Part shown: piece after piece, positions 18,737 through 26,964 of the stretch
Numbering within the stretch: position 1 is the stretch's first letter
Layout of the letters: the number at the start of each line of letters is the position of its first letter
Notes under the pieces: model-generated
Databases searched by the model: none
What the model was told of the DNA's origin: nothing
Seen by the model: the letters and a program-made list of their open reading frames with translations, nothing else
Origin: Actinoplanes octamycinicus
Lineage (GTDB): Bacteria > Actinomycetota > Actinomycetes > Mycobacteriales > Micromonosporaceae
Assembly (NCBI RefSeq): GCF_014205225.1
Contig: NZ_JACHNB010000001.1
Location: 6,367,501 to 6,431,500 of the forward strand
Reading direction: 5' to 3'
Length of the DNA stretch: 64,000 bases
Position numbers and translations under genes: made by a program

Positions 18737-20383
18737 TCACCGGCGGGCCGGCCGGTCCGGCAGCAGCCGCTCCTCGAGATCCAGCTCGCGTTCCAGCACA
18801 CGCAGCCCCGCGTCGGGCAGCCGGCCGGCATCGCGCCAGCGCAGGAACTCCTCCCGCTGGGCATCGATGGCCACCCGGCGCACATGTAGGGCGGCCTCGT
18901 ACTGCGGCGAGATCGGTACGTCCGCCGAGTCGTTGTCGCGGAGCAGGGAGAGCCGATCCCGGTAGCGGCTCAGCCGAGCCCGCAACTGCTCGCGCATCGT
19001 CTCGATCATCTCGTCGCCGATGTCGTCGTGGTGCTGTTCCTGCAGTTCGTCGAGCGCGGTGAGGGCGGCCTCGACGGAGGCCGCCCGAGCCTGGTTGCGC
19101 AGCAGAGCCTGGTCGTTGTCGTCCGCGCGCAGCCCCAGCGTCCGGACCATCGGCGCGAACGTCAGACCTTGCCCGACCAGGGTGACGAGCACCACCACGA
19201 CGGTGCAGAACAGGAGCAGGTCACGAGCGGGGAAGTCGGCCCCGGCCTCGGTGACCAGCGGCAGAGTGAAGATCGCCGCGAGACTGATCACGCCCCGCGT
19301 GCCGGCCCAGCTGAGGACGGCGACCTCCCGGGCCGTCCAGCGCGCCGACGTCGTCCCGGCCGTGCTGTCCCCGCTCCAACGGGTGTGCAGTGCCGCGGGC
19401 ACGAGCAGGGTGAGTATCAGCCACAGTGGCCGTAGCAGCAGGGTCACGCCCACGGCGATCGAAACCGCGACGACGACGGTGGCGGTGTCATATCCGGCCA
19501 GGCCGCGGATGATCGCCGGCAGTTGCTGACCGATCAGCAGAAACACGAAGCCTTCGAGTAGGAAGTCGACCAGCCGCCACACCGCGTTGGTCTGCAACCG
19601 ACCCGCTCCGGACGCGGACCGCGGCGTGTGGTGCCCCACGATCAAACCGGCTACGACCACGGCCAGCACGCCGGAGACATGTATCACCTCACCGAGGAGG
19701 TAGGCGCAGAACGGTGTAGCCAGCGACACGGCGTTCGCCATGATCGGATCGCCACTGAGCGGCCGGGACAGCAGGCGGACGGCGAACGCTGTCAGCGCGC
19801 CCACGGCCACGCCACCCGCGGCGGCCAGCAGGAACCGGCCGAGGGCGGCCGGCGCCGAGAACCTGTCCCCGGTGGCCGCGGCGACCGCGACGCTCAGGAT
19901 GGTCAGGGCGGTGGCGTCGTTGAGCAGCCCCTCACCCTGGATCAGCGTGATGATCCGCGGGGGGAGCCCCACCTTGCGGCCGACGGCGAGCGCGGCGACC
20001 GGGTCGGGTGGCGCGACCGCCGCACCCACCGCGATGCCGGCTGCCAGGGTCGCCCCGGTGACGAACCACGCGAAGCCCAGACCGATCAGCAGCGCGGTGA
20101 GCAGGACCAGGAGCACCGACAGGCTGACCACGGTACGCAGATTGCGGCTGATCGCGATCATCGACGAGTCCAGGGCGGCGCTGTACAGCAGCGGCGGCAG
20201 CACGAACGCCAGCACCAGGTCCGGATCAAGGGGGATGTTGGGGCCCGGAAGGACGGCGTATCCGATGCCGATGACCGGCAACAGCGCGGCGGCGGGCAGC
20301 CCGGTCCGGCCGGCGACCCACCGCACCACCACGACCACAGCGACAGCGGCGAGGACAAAGATCAGAGCCGGCTCGACATCCAC
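18737..20383 (-). CDS. Na+/H+ antiporter of the CPA1 family
   Basis: A 548-residue protein with about 12 membrane segments followed by a hydrophilic tail of about 110 residues. Typical CPA1 motifs are [43 protein letters not shown] (the cation-binding ND pair) and [17 protein letters not shown]. It exchanges cytoplasmic Na+ (or K+) for protons and supports pH and salt tolerance. GTG 20383 is preceded by AAAGGAT and was preferred over the ATG at 20419. The charged tail is the probable regulatory domain. Confidence 0.93.
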   Translation of the reverse strand: MDVEPALIFVLAAVAVVVVVRWVAGRTGLPAAALLPVIGIGYAVLPGPNIPLDPDLVLAFVLPPLLYSAALDSSMIAISRNLRTVVSLSVLLVLLTALLIGLGFAWFVTGATLAAGIAVGAAVAPPDPVAALAVGRKVGLPPRIITLIQGEGLLNDATALTILSVAVAAATGDRFSAPAALGRFLLAAAGGVAVGALTAFAVRLLSRPLSGDPIMANAVSLATPFCAYLLGEVIHVSGVLAVVVAGLIVGHHTPRSASGAGRLQTNAVWRLVDFLLEGFVFLLIGQQLPAIIRGLAGYDTATVVVAVSIAVGVTLLLRPLWLILTLLVPAALHTRWSGDSTAGTTSARWTAREVAVLSWAGTRGVISLAAIFTLPLVTEAGADFPARDLLLFCTVVVVLVTLVGQGLTFAPMVRTLGLRADDNDQALLRNQARAASVEAALTALDELQEQHHDDIGDEMIETMREQLRARLSRYRDRLSLLRDNDSADVPISPQYEAALHVRRVAIDAQREEFLRWRDAGRLPDAGLRVLERELDLEERLLPDRPARR

Positions 20384-20533
20384 CGTGTCATCCTTTACGG
20401 AACACCCGACGTCGGCCACGAAATTCGGTGGCTGGTAGCGCCGGGCCGGAAATCGGCGCCGGATTTTCCGTCGTCATCCACATTCCTGTGCTACGGTTGG
20501 CACGTTGCAGTTTTGATTTCCGTAGACGTTTTC

Positions 20534-20580
20534 AGCGCCTGATGGGTCATCTTAACCCTCACGGGCGCTTTTTCGTTTTC
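20534..20580 (+). terminator. terminator-like hairpin in the cold-shock gene leader
   Basis: AGCGCC (20534-20539) pairs with GGCGCT (20564-20569), and GGGT (20544-20547) pairs with ACCC (20555-20558) inside the same stem. The run TTTTTCGTTTT follows directly. This is a classic intrinsic-terminator layout, but it lies about 85 bases before the cold-shock start codon and so may act as an attenuator or a temperature-sensitive leader structure. It could instead end an unseen upstream transcript. Confidence 0.55.
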
Positions 20581-20664
20581 CGCGTCGATGCGATGCGGGT
20601 GATCAACACGGCGGCGGGAGAGTCCGCGCGGTGCGGATTCCGACAGCTTGCTAAGGAAAAAAAC

Positions 20665-20868
20665 ATGGTTACAGGTACCGTGAAGTGGTTCAACGGCGAC
20701 AAGGGCTTCGGCTTCATCAGCCAGGATGAGGGCGGCCCCGACGTGTTCGCTCACTTCTCGGCGATCTCGGCGTCCGGCTTCCGCAGCCTCGACGAGAACC
20801 AGCGGGTGGAGTTCGACATCACGCAGGGCCAGAAGGGCCCGCAGGCGGAGAACATCCGCGCTCTCTGA
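20665..20868 (+). CDS. cold-shock protein (CspA family)
   Basis: A 67-residue single-domain RNA chaperone with RNP1 (KGFGFIS) and RNP2 (VFAHFSAI) and the usual opening [14 protein letters not shown]. It binds single-stranded RNA and DNA and melts mRNA structure. The start ATG at 20665 follows AAGGAAAAAAAC. The leader is unusually long and T-rich compared with its surroundings, as in other cold-shock genes. A strong terminator follows 10 bases after the stop. Confidence 0.97.
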   Translation: MVTGTVKWFNGDKGFGFISQDEGGPDVFAHFSAISASGFRSLDENQRVEFDITQGQKGPQAENIRAL

Positions 20869-20878
20869 TCCACAGACT

Positions 20879-20926
20879 ACCGACGGCGGCTCGACTGGTT
20901 CAGCGAGCCGCCGTCGGTTTGTTTTT
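20879..20926 (+). terminator. intrinsic terminator of the cold-shock gene
   Basis: ACCGACGGCGGCTCG (20879-20893) and its exact complement (20904-20918) form a 15-bp stem with a ten-base loop, followed by TTTGTTTTT. It is the strongest Rho-independent terminator in the window. Confidence 0.9.
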
Positions 20927-21005
20927 CCGCGTTTTCTGAGACTGTTCACTGAAAATTCGACGGCTTCCGCGCCTGGAAAGTGCGTGCTGTTCGAGAAAGG
21001 CTTCT

Positions 21006-21218
21006 ATGACGACGATCACCGAAGTGGTTCGCGTACCCGATCCCCGCCCGCTCTACCGCCTGACGGATTTCCCTGGCGCGACCCCGGCCGCGACCACCGG
21101 ACGACTGACCCCGTTCCTCGCCCCTGCCACGGCAGCGGATCCGGCGCCCGCGCTGCGCGACCCGGATCGCGGCGAGCACGCGATGTATCTGCTCCGCGAC
21201 CCGTTCACGTCACCGTAG
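21006..21218 (+). CDS. small hypothetical protein
   Basis: A 70-residue protein (MTTITEVVRVPDPRPLYRLT at the N-terminus) rich in proline and alanine, without membrane segment or known motif. ATG 21006 follows GAGAAAGGC. It is separated from the cold-shock gene by a strong terminator and so needs its own promoter. Function unknown. Confidence 0.5.
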   Translation: MTTITEVVRVPDPRPLYRLTDFPGATPAATTGRLTPFLAPATAADPAPALRDPDRGEHAMYLLRDPFTSP

Positions 21219-21343
21219 AGGGGTCCCCGGTCCGTCGACGAGCCCGATTCCCGGCGCGAGCCGTCCGAAGATGATCACAAAACTCGGCCACCGGCGACAG
21301 GGTGAAGCGGCATGGCTGCGTCGGAGCGGGGAATTCTGGCGGC

Positions 21344-21517
21344 ATGGCGGCACACGCGGGGGACCAGGCGGAGAAGACCCGGCATTTTCAGTGCGCGCGC
21401 TGCGGCGAGCGGGTGCTGGTGCAGGCCGGGGCGATGATCCCGCCCTGTCCCAACGGCCACCTCGAATACCGGAGCCGGATGCAGGCGAATTCGAGTAGGC
21501 GGCGGTCAGGCGGGTAG
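21344..21517 (+). CDS. small zinc-ribbon protein
   Basis: A 57-residue protein with one CxxC pair (FQCARCGERV) and a second half-site PPCPNGHLEY, which together can bind one zinc ion. The rest is basic. ATG 21344 is chosen; an in-frame ATG at 21302 would add 14 residues. Function unknown. It stands nine bases before a truncated membrane-protein gene. Confidence 0.5.
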   Translation: MAAHAGDQAEKTRHFQCARCGERVLVQAGAMIPPCPNGHLEYRSRMQANSSRRRSGG

Positions 21518-21526
21518 TCGGCCGGC

Positions 21527-21727
21527 ATGCTGAAGCGAGGCGTGTGGCACGGATTGGTGGCCGGTCTGGCCGGAGCCGTGGTGATGACCGCCGCGGAGAA
21601 GCTTCGTCATGCCGCGAAGTCCGGCTCATCCTGGTGGGTGACCACCGTGTCCCGCAGCCCGCAAGCCGCTACCAGCGGCAGCAAGCTGTCCGGACACCGG
21701 ATGACCCGAAGTTCGCCGCCGCGCTGA
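21527..21727 (+). pseudogene. truncated membrane-protein gene (5' fragment)
   Basis: The frame opens with MLKRGVWHGLVAGLAGAVVM and TAAEKL, a membrane-helix start that resembles the N-terminus of small actinobacterial membrane proteins. After about base 21606 the frame simply reads the antisense of the neighbouring STAS gene (SSWWVTTVSRSPQAATSG). The coding signal therefore stops abruptly where the opposite gene ends. I read it as a relic joined to foreign sequence; the first 27 residues are the only native part. Confidence 0.5.
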
Positions 21728-21951
21728 CGCATCACGAAGCGTGCGTGGAGCAGCATCGCCATGGTGTCGGCGGCGGGAGCGGTCACTCCGGTGAGGTCGA
21801 CGTCGACGCGGTGCGCGCTCGGCGCCGTACAGGTCCGGAACAGGCGGCGCTCGAAGCTCGCGGCCGGATCCTTCTCGAAGCGTTTGCTCGCTCGGACCAC
21901 CTTGCGGCGGCGCGGCGAGCGACGGCTGTTCGTCGAGGTCACCACGATCAC
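21607..21951 (-). CDS. STAS-domain protein (anti-anti-sigma-like)
   Basis: A 114-residue protein. Residues 40-110 form a STAS domain: HRVDVDLTGVTAPAADTMAM, then a helix and LRVIRCPDSLLPLVAACGL. Such domains bind anti-sigma kinases in partner-switching systems. The usual phosphorylatable Ser after the conserved Asp is absent (TAPAAD), so it may be a constitutive or degenerate partner. GTG 21951 follows GGAGGAAGGCGAG; a TTG at 22005 is less likely. It shares strand with the ars genes but is separated from them by 132 bases. Confidence 0.65.
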   Translation of the reverse strand: MIVVTSTNSRRSPRRRKVVRASKRFEKDPAASFERRLFRTCTAPSAHRVDVDLTGVTAPAADTMAMLLHARFVMRQRGGELRVIRCPDSLLPLVAACGLRDTVVTHQDEPDFAA

Positions 21952-22083
21952 CTCGCCTTCCTCCGTTGACCAGCCGACGGTAAATCGACGCAGCAACCGA
22001 CGCAATAACTACCGGCGGGTGTCCCTCTCCTGAGTCCGCGGGCGCTTACGCCGCTGGCGAGACGTGTGTCGCCCGGAAGACTG

Positions 22084-22494
22084 TCAGGCGGGCGGAAGCA
22101 GGTCGGCGAGCAGACCCTCGATGCGGGTCTTGATCTCGTCGCGGATGGGGCGGACGGCGTCGACGCCCTTGCCGGCCGGGTCTTCGAGTTTCCAGTCCTC
22201 GTAGCGTTTGCCGGGGAAGACCGGGCAGGCGTCGCCGCAGCCCATGGTGACGATGACGTCGGATTCCCGGGCGGTGTCCCAGGTGAGTTTGGTCGGGGTC
22301 TGGTCGGTGATGTCGATGCCGGCCTCCCGCATCGCCTCGACGGCGGCCGGGTTGATCGTGTCGGCGGGGGCGGAGCCGGCGGAACGGACCTCGACGCGGT
22401 CACCGGCGAGGTGGCGCAGCCAGCCGGCGGCCATCTGGGAGCGGCCGGCGTTGTGGACGCAGACGAACAGGACGGTGGGCTTGGTGTCGCTCAT
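22084..22494 (-). CDS. arsC: arsenate reductase, low-molecular-weight phosphatase type
   Basis: A 136-residue thioredoxin- or mycothiol-coupled arsenate reductase. The P-loop nucleophile is Cys12 in FVCVHNAGRSQ, and the resolving cysteines Cys86 and Cys90 lie in TMGCGDACPVFPGK. It converts As(V) to As(III). It is the last gene of the minus-strand operon arsR-aquaporin-arsC, 40 bases after the aquaporin gene, so the arsenite it makes can leave through the channel. Confidence 0.95.
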   Translation of the reverse strand: MSDTKPTVLFVCVHNAGRSQMAAGWLRHLAGDRVEVRSAGSAPADTINPAAVEAMREAGIDITDQTPTKLTWDTARESDVIVTMGCGDACPVFPGKRYEDWKLEDPAGKGVDAVRPIRDEIKTRIEGLLADLLPPA

Positions 22495-22533
22495 GCGGGT
22501 GGTCTTCCTTGCGGGTTGGTGTGCTGGTGCCGG

Positions 22534-23256
22534 TCAGGCGGAGTGTTCGACCACGATGTCGTCCGCGGTTTCCCCGACGGCGGGGTAGAGGGCGAGCAGC
22601 AGGCCGACGCCGATGATCAGGCCGGCGAGCTGGGCGATGACGAAGCCGGGCACCGAGCTCGGGGCGATGCCGGCGAAGGTGTCGGTGAAGGCGCGGCCGA
22701 GGGTGACGGCCGGGTTGGCGAAGCTGGTGCTGCTGGTGAACCAGTAGGCGGCGCCGATGTAGGCGCCGACCGCGGCCGGTGCGACCCGGGCGCGGCCGGA
22801 GCGGCCGAGCGCGAAGATCAGCAGGAGCAGGCCGGCCGTGGCGACGATCTCGCCCAGCCACAGATGTCCGCCGGAGCGTTCTTTGGTGGAGAGGGTGATC
22901 GGGGCCAGGTCGAACATCAGGTTCGCCAGGACGGAACCGGCGATGGCGCCCACGGCTTGCGCGGCGGCGTACCCGGCAAGGTCTTTGATCGTCAGTCCCG
23001 AGGCGGTGCGGCGGCCGAGGAACCAGTCGGCGGCCGACACGACCGGGTTGAAGTGGGCGCCGGAGATCGGGCCGAAGGTGAGGATCAGCGCGCCGAGGGC
23101 GAACGCGGTCGCGATCGAGTTCTCCAGCAGCTGCAGCCCGGTGTTGCCGGGGGACAGGGTGGTGGCCATGATGCCGGAGCCGACGACGGCGGTGACCAGC
23201 AGCGCGGTGCCCAGGAACTCGGCGAGCAGCCGCCGCCACAGGATGATCTGGTGCAT
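22534..23256 (-). CDS. MIP/aquaporin-family channel, arsenite-associated (AqpS-like)
   Basis: A 240-residue channel with six membrane segments and the two half-helix motifs NPV (residues 70-72, GAHFNPVVSAAD) and NPA (181-183, SFANPAVTLGR). In some ars operons, first described in Sinorhizobium meliloti, an aquaglyceroporin replaces the ArsB or Acr3 pump and lets arsenite flow out. The gene order arsR-aquaporin-arsC here matches that arrangement. It starts 21 bases after arsR. The first NPA is changed to NPV, which is common in this subgroup. Confidence 0.93.
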   Translation of the reverse strand: MHQIILWRRLLAEFLGTALLVTAVVGSGIMATTLSPGNTGLQLLENSIATAFALGALILTFGPISGAHFNPVVSAADWFLGRRTASGLTIKDLAGYAAAQAVGAIAGSVLANLMFDLAPITLSTKERSGGHLWLGEIVATAGLLLLIFALGRSGRARVAPAAVGAYIGAAYWFTSSTSFANPAVTLGRAFTDTFAGIAPSSVPGFVIAQLAGLIIGVGLLLALYPAVGETADDIVVEHSA

Positions 23257-23277
23257 GGAGTGTTCTTCCCGCTCGGA

Positions 23278-23646
23278 TCAGTCGGCGTCGGTGGTGAGCA
23301 GGGTGGCCAGCTGCCGCAGGAGGCCCGAGCGCGCCCGGTAGTACACCCAGGAGCCGCGGCGCTCGGCGTCGACCAGGCCGGCCTCGCGCAGCGTCTTGAG
23401 GTGGTGCGAGATGGTCGGGCCGGACAGCTCGAAGGCGGGGGTCAGGTCGCACACGCACGCCTCGCCGCCGGGCGCGGACGCGATCATCGACATCAGCTGC
23501 AGCCGGATCGGGTCGCCGAGGGCTTTGAACGCGGGCGCGAGCACGGCGGCGGTCGGCGCCGGGATCCGGCTGGTGGCCAGCGGCGGGCAGCACGGCGTGT
23601 CGGCGGTGAGGTCGGTGAGCGTGAGCGCCTCGCCTGGCTTTGACAT
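23278..23646 (-). CDS. arsR: ArsR-family arsenic-responsive repressor
   Basis: A 122-residue winged-helix repressor. The helix-turn-helix contains GPTISHHLKTLREAGLV. The metalloid site CVCD (residues 64-67, GGEACVCDLTP) matches the classic ArsR type, and an additional Cys pair at 19-20 (DTPCCPP) may complete the As(III) site. Binding of arsenite should release it from the two operators in the divergent promoter region. ATG 23646 lies right next to the first operator. Confidence 0.95.
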   Translation of the reverse strand: MSKPGEALTLTDLTADTPCCPPLATSRIPAPTAAVLAPAFKALGDPIRLQLMSMIASAPGGEACVCDLTPAFELSGPTISHHLKTLREAGLVDAERRGSWVYYRARSGLLRQLATLLTTDAD

Positions 23647-23655
23647 GCGTCTAGG

Positions 23656-23720
23656 TTGACATCTATCGAAACCGCGTGCAACTCTTCGTTTCGAACAACG
23701 TCTAATTCGACAGATGTCGA
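23656..23720. promoter_or_regulatory. divergent ars promoter region with two inverted ArsR-type sites
   Basis: TTGACATCTATCGA (23656-23669) and TCGACAGATGTCGA (23707-23720) are the same 14-base site in opposite orientation (12 of 14 match after inversion). The second is an inverted repeat CGACA-GA-TGTCG. They flank the region between arsR and the plus-strand operon, so one repressor could control both directions. The shared site is direct observation; ArsR binding is inference. Confidence 0.65.
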
Positions 23721-23746
23721 GATCGAACCTGAGAAGGAGTACGACG

Positions 23747-23956
23747 ATGAGCGAGAGCGCGGCCACCACGACCTCGGTCGGCACCATGTCGTGCTGCGGC
23801 AACCCGCCGCAGTCGCAACTGGCATCGCCCGAACCGGCAACCGAGGCCGGCGCCCCGTGTTGCGGCACCGGAGCCGAAGCGCGGCGGGAGGGTTCCTGCT
23901 GCGGTGCGGCGGCCAAGCAGAACGCGGTTGCCGCCGGTCAGGGCTGCTGCGGATGA
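23747..23956 (+). CDS. small CCG-rich (cysteine-pair) peptide of the ars locus
   Basis: A 69-residue peptide with four vicinal cysteine pairs, each within SCCG, PCCG, SCCG or GCCG, at roughly even spacing. Such clusters can bind As(III), Sb(III) or other soft metals. ATG 23747 has an AAGGAG site seven bases upstream. The gene is first in the plus-strand operon, divergent from arsR. The next gene ends with the same cysteine signatures. I know no named family; a role as metalloid chaperone or store is inferred from composition and context. Confidence 0.75.
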   Translation: MSESAATTTSVGTMSCCGNPPQSQLASPEPATEAGAPCCGTGAEARREGSCCGAAAKQNAVAAGQGCCG

Positions 23957-24053
23957 CTGCCGGCCCGCATGACGCCGCCATGTCCGGAACAGCCGGGATG
24001 CGCACCATCCAGTCCGACCTAACGCCGCCCGTACCGTTGAAAGGAATTCCATC

Positions 24054-25439
24054 GTGACCAAGGCCCTCGCCACCCTGCCCGTCGTCGTCATCGGCGCCGG
24101 CCCGGTCGGGCTCGCCGCCGCGGCCCACCTGGCCGACCGCGGCCTGCCGTTCCTCGTCCTGGAAGCCGGCGACCACCCGGCCACCGCGGTCCGCGAGTGG
24201 GGCCACGTGCGGCTGTTCTCACCCTGGCGGTTCACCGTCGACCCGGCCGCCGCCCGGCTGCTCGAGCACGCCGGCTGGGTCCGCCCCGACGACGACAAGC
24301 TGCCCACCGGCGCCCAGCTCGCCGCCGACTACCTGCAGCCCCTCGCCGACCTGCCCGCACTCAAGCCGCACGTCCGCTACCGGGCGCGGGTCGCCGCGGT
24401 CACCCGCCTCGGCCTCGACCGGGTCCGCACCGCGGGCCGCGAGAACAGGCCGTTCCTGGTCCGCCTCGCCGACGGCGACGACATCCTGGCCCAGGCCGTC
24501 ATCGACGCCTCCGGCACCTGGGGCACTCCGAACGTGCTCGGCGCCTCGGGCATCCCGGCCCACGGCGAAACCGGCGCCGCCCGGTTCATCACCTCCGCAC
24601 TGCCGGACGTCCTCGGCCACGACCGGGACCGGTTCGCCGGCAAGCACACCCTGGTCGTCGGCGCCGGCCACTCCGCCGCCAACACCCTGCTGGCCCTCAC
24701 CGACCTCGCCGGCCAGCACCCCGGCACCACGGTCACCTGGGCGATCCGCTCCGCCAGCCCGGCCCGCACCTACGGTGGTGCGGCCGCCGACGCGCTGCCC
24801 GCCCGTGGCGCCCTCGGCTCCCGGCTGCGCGAACACGTCGAGAACGGCACCATCACCCTGCTCACCGGCTTCTCCGTCGACTCGCTCACCACCGACGGGG
24901 ACACGGTCACGGCCTCCGACGGCGAACGATCGGTGACCGTGGACCGGATCGTGTCGGCCACCGGATTCCGCCCGGACCACTCGCTCAGCGGTGAACTGCG
25001 CCTGGACCTCGACCCGATCCTCGGCTCGACCCGCGCCCTGGCCCCGCTGATCGACCCGAACGAACACTCCTGCGGCACGGTCCCGCCGCACGGCGTCGAC
25101 GAACTCACCCACCCCGAACCCGGCTACTTCGCCATCGGCGTCAAGTCCTACGGGCGGGCGCCGACGTTCCTGCTCGCCACCGGCTACGAGCAGGCCCGTT
25201 CGGTGGTCGCCGCCCTCGCCGGCGACTGGGACGCGGCCCGCGACGTGCGACTCGACCTGCCCGAGACCGGTGTCTGCAACAGCAACCCGATCGAAGGCGA
25301 CGACACCGTCGCCGCGGGAGGCGGCTGCTGCGGGTCCGCCTCGGCCGCCGACGTCGCGGCCGGCTCGCTCGCCGTACCCGTGCAATTGATCAGCCTCGGC
25401 GACCGGCCAGCCGAAGGAAACAGCGGCTCCTGCTGCTGA
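24054..25439 (+). CDS. FAD/NAD(P)-binding flavoprotein with C-terminal cysteine motifs (ArsO-like)
   Basis: A 461-residue flavin-dependent oxidoreductase of the flavin monooxygenase/thioredoxin-reductase superfamily. The N-terminal FAD site is VIGAGPVGLAAAAHLADRG and the second dinucleotide site is LVVGAGHSAANTLLAL; the ATG-type motif is SATGFRPD. The C-terminus carries GGGCCGSA and ends GSCC, the same vicinal pairs as in the preceding peptide. Related flavoproteins (ArsO) occur in actinomycete arsenic operons, but their substrate is not settled. GTG 24054 follows AAAGGAATTCC. Confidence 0.85.
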   Translation: MTKALATLPVVVIGAGPVGLAAAAHLADRGLPFLVLEAGDHPATAVREWGHVRLFSPWRFTVDPAAARLLEHAGWVRPDDDKLPTGAQLAADYLQPLADLPALKPHVRYRARVAAVTRLGLDRVRTAGRENRPFLVRLADGDDILAQAVIDASGTWGTPNVLGASGIPAHGETGAARFITSALPDVLGHDRDRFAGKHTLVVGAGHSAANTLLALTDLAGQHPGTTVTWAIRSASPARTYGGAAADALPARGALGSRLREHVENGTITLLTGFSVDSLTTDGDTVTASDGERSVTVDRIVSATGFRPDHSLSGELRLDLDPILGSTRALAPLIDPNEHSCGTVPPHGVDELTHPEPGYFAIGVKSYGRAPTFLLATGYEQARSVVAALAGDWDAARDVRLDLPETGVCNSNPIEGDDTVAAGGGCCGSASAADVAAGSLAVPVQLISLGDRPAEGNSGSCC

Positions 25440-25445
25440 CGCACC

Positions 25446-26723
25446 GTGGACATCACCGACCCGCCGGCCGCCGATGGCGGCCGGCGCGTGTTCAGCGGCT
25501 GGTGGCTCGTCGCCACCTTCGCCATCACCCAGACCATCGGGTACGGCAGCCTCTACTACTCGTTCGCCGTCCTGCTGCACCCGGTCGCCGCCGACCTGCA
25601 CACCGGCCCGGCCGCGGTGACCGGGGCGCTCACCACGGCGATCCTGGTCCAAGCCGGCATGGCGATGCCGGTCGGCCGCCGGCTCGACCGGCATGGCGGC
25701 CGCGTCCTGATGACCGCCGGCAGCCTGCTGGGCGCCGGCATGCTGGCCGCCTGGTCCCAGGTCCAGGCGGTATGGCAGCTGTACCCGGTCTTCGCCGGGC
25801 TCGGCGTCGCGATGGCGATGGCCCTCTACGAGCCGGCCACCGCCGTGCTCGTCGCCTGGTTCGACGCGGCCCGCCGCCCCCGGGCGATCCTCGGCATGAT
25901 CGTCGTGGCCGGATTCGCCAGCACCATCTTCATGCCGCTGACCGGCTGGCTCAACGACCGGCACGGCTGGCGCGTCACCCTGCTGCTCCTCGCCGCCGGG
26001 TACGCCGCCGTCGCCGTCCCCCTGCACGCCCTGGTCGTACGCCGCCCGCCCCGCACGACCAGCACATCCCGGCGAACCGGCCCGGTGCAGCGCCGGACTC
26101 TTCTGCGGGCCGCACGCCGCGACAGCCGCTTCTGGTGGCTGGCCGCCGCGTTCGTCGCCCACGCCGCCGCGATGAGCACCATGACCGTGCACCTGGTCGG
26201 CTTCCTGACCAGCCGCGGACACCCGGCCACCTTCGCCGCCACCATCGCCGGGCTGCTCGGTGTCCTGTCGGTCACCGGCCGGCTGCTGCTCACCGCCACC
26301 GGCCGCCGGATACCGCTGCACCGGGTCGTCGCCGCGGTGTTCGCCCTGCAAGCCGCCGCCGCGCTGGGCCTTCCCGCTGTCGCCGGAACCCGGATCGGGG
26401 CGATCCTCGGGGTGACCGCGTTCGGGCTCGGCTTCGGCATCGCCAGCCTCGCCACCCCGCAACTGCTCGCCGACCGGTACGGCACGACCGCCTACGCCAG
26501 CATCGCCGGCACCCTCGCCGCGCTCGTCACGCTGGCCAAAGCCGGCGCACCGCTGGCCGCCGCCGTGCTGCTCACCGCCTCCGGCAGCTACCGGGTGGTC
26601 CTGCTCGCGGCCGGCGCGGCCTCGGTCATCGCGGCCGGTGGCATTCTCGCCCGCGCGACCACCGTGCCACCGATGCCGCGCGAGACCCCACCCGTCAGCA
26701 CGACCACACCTGGCCGATCATGA
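25446..26723 (+). CDS. major facilitator superfamily transporter of the ars locus
   Basis: A 425-residue transporter with 12 membrane segments. Segment pair 2-3 has the MFS loop (GRRLDRHGGRVLM), and the central hydrophilic loop (RRPPRTTSTSRRTG) divides two six-helix halves. It starts seven bases after the flavoprotein gene, so both are probably one operon. In this setting it is likely an exporter of an arsenical or of the flavoprotein product. Substrate assignment is inference. Confidence 0.9.
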   Translation: MDITDPPAADGGRRVFSGWWLVATFAITQTIGYGSLYYSFAVLLHPVAADLHTGPAAVTGALTTAILVQAGMAMPVGRRLDRHGGRVLMTAGSLLGAGMLAAWSQVQAVWQLYPVFAGLGVAMAMALYEPATAVLVAWFDAARRPRAILGMIVVAGFASTIFMPLTGWLNDRHGWRVTLLLLAAGYAAVAVPLHALVVRRPPRTTSTSRRTGPVQRRTLLRAARRDSRFWWLAAAFVAHAAAMSTMTVHLVGFLTSRGHPATFAATIAGLLGVLSVTGRLLLTATGRRIPLHRVVAAVFALQAAAALGLPAVAGTRIGAILGVTAFGLGFGIASLATPQLLADRYGTTAYASIAGTLAALVTLAKAGAPLAAAVLLTASGSYRVVLLAAGAASVIAAGGILARATTVPPMPRETPPVSTTTPGRS

Positions 26724-26928
26724 CGGCCGGTCAGTCCGGGGACAGCGCCCCGAGGTTCGCTGCGATCCTGGCGGCGTCCCGCGGTAGAGCACGGCGTGGT
26801 AGCGCGGGAGGGCCGGGCCCGCCGCCGCCCGCTCGCCGATGGCGGCCAGCTCCTCGTCGCTGAGCGTGTCGCCGGACTCGTCCATGCCGTCCCTCTCTCG
26901 TCGAGCCGGCCTGGTGCGGCCGGCCCAC
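26718..26928 (-). pseudogene. possible frameshifted small gene
   Basis: On the minus strand one frame from ATG 26885 reads MDESGDTLSDEELAAIGERA and then PALPRYHAVL, a plausible acidic helical protein. Around base 26800 the coding signal seems to move to the next frame, which ends PRDAARIAANLGALSPD at a stop at 26731. Either frame alone joins a sensible half to an arginine-rich half. I interpret this as a small gene of about 50 codons broken by a single-base shift, or as a sequence error. Confidence 0.3.
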
Positions 26929-26964
26929 CCGGATACCGGTGGGCCGGCCGCGCGCTCGGACCGG

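Noticed and set aside
21527..21606. Small intact membrane protein at 21527
   Set aside because: Only the first 27 residues look native; the rest is the antisense of the STAS gene, so it is recorded as a relic.
22066..23643. 525-codon plus-strand frame across arsC and the aquaporin gene
   Set aside because: Glycine/aspartate-rich shadow opposite two well-defined ars genes.
23714..23746. Longer start (ATG 23714) for the CCG-rich peptide
   Set aside because: It overlaps the second operator, and the AAGGAG ribosome site is placed correctly for ATG 23747.
24219..26462. 747-codon minus-strand frame across the flavoprotein and MFS genes
   Set aside because: Spans two unrelated plus-strand genes and their intergenic space and has no domain; typical high-GC artefact.
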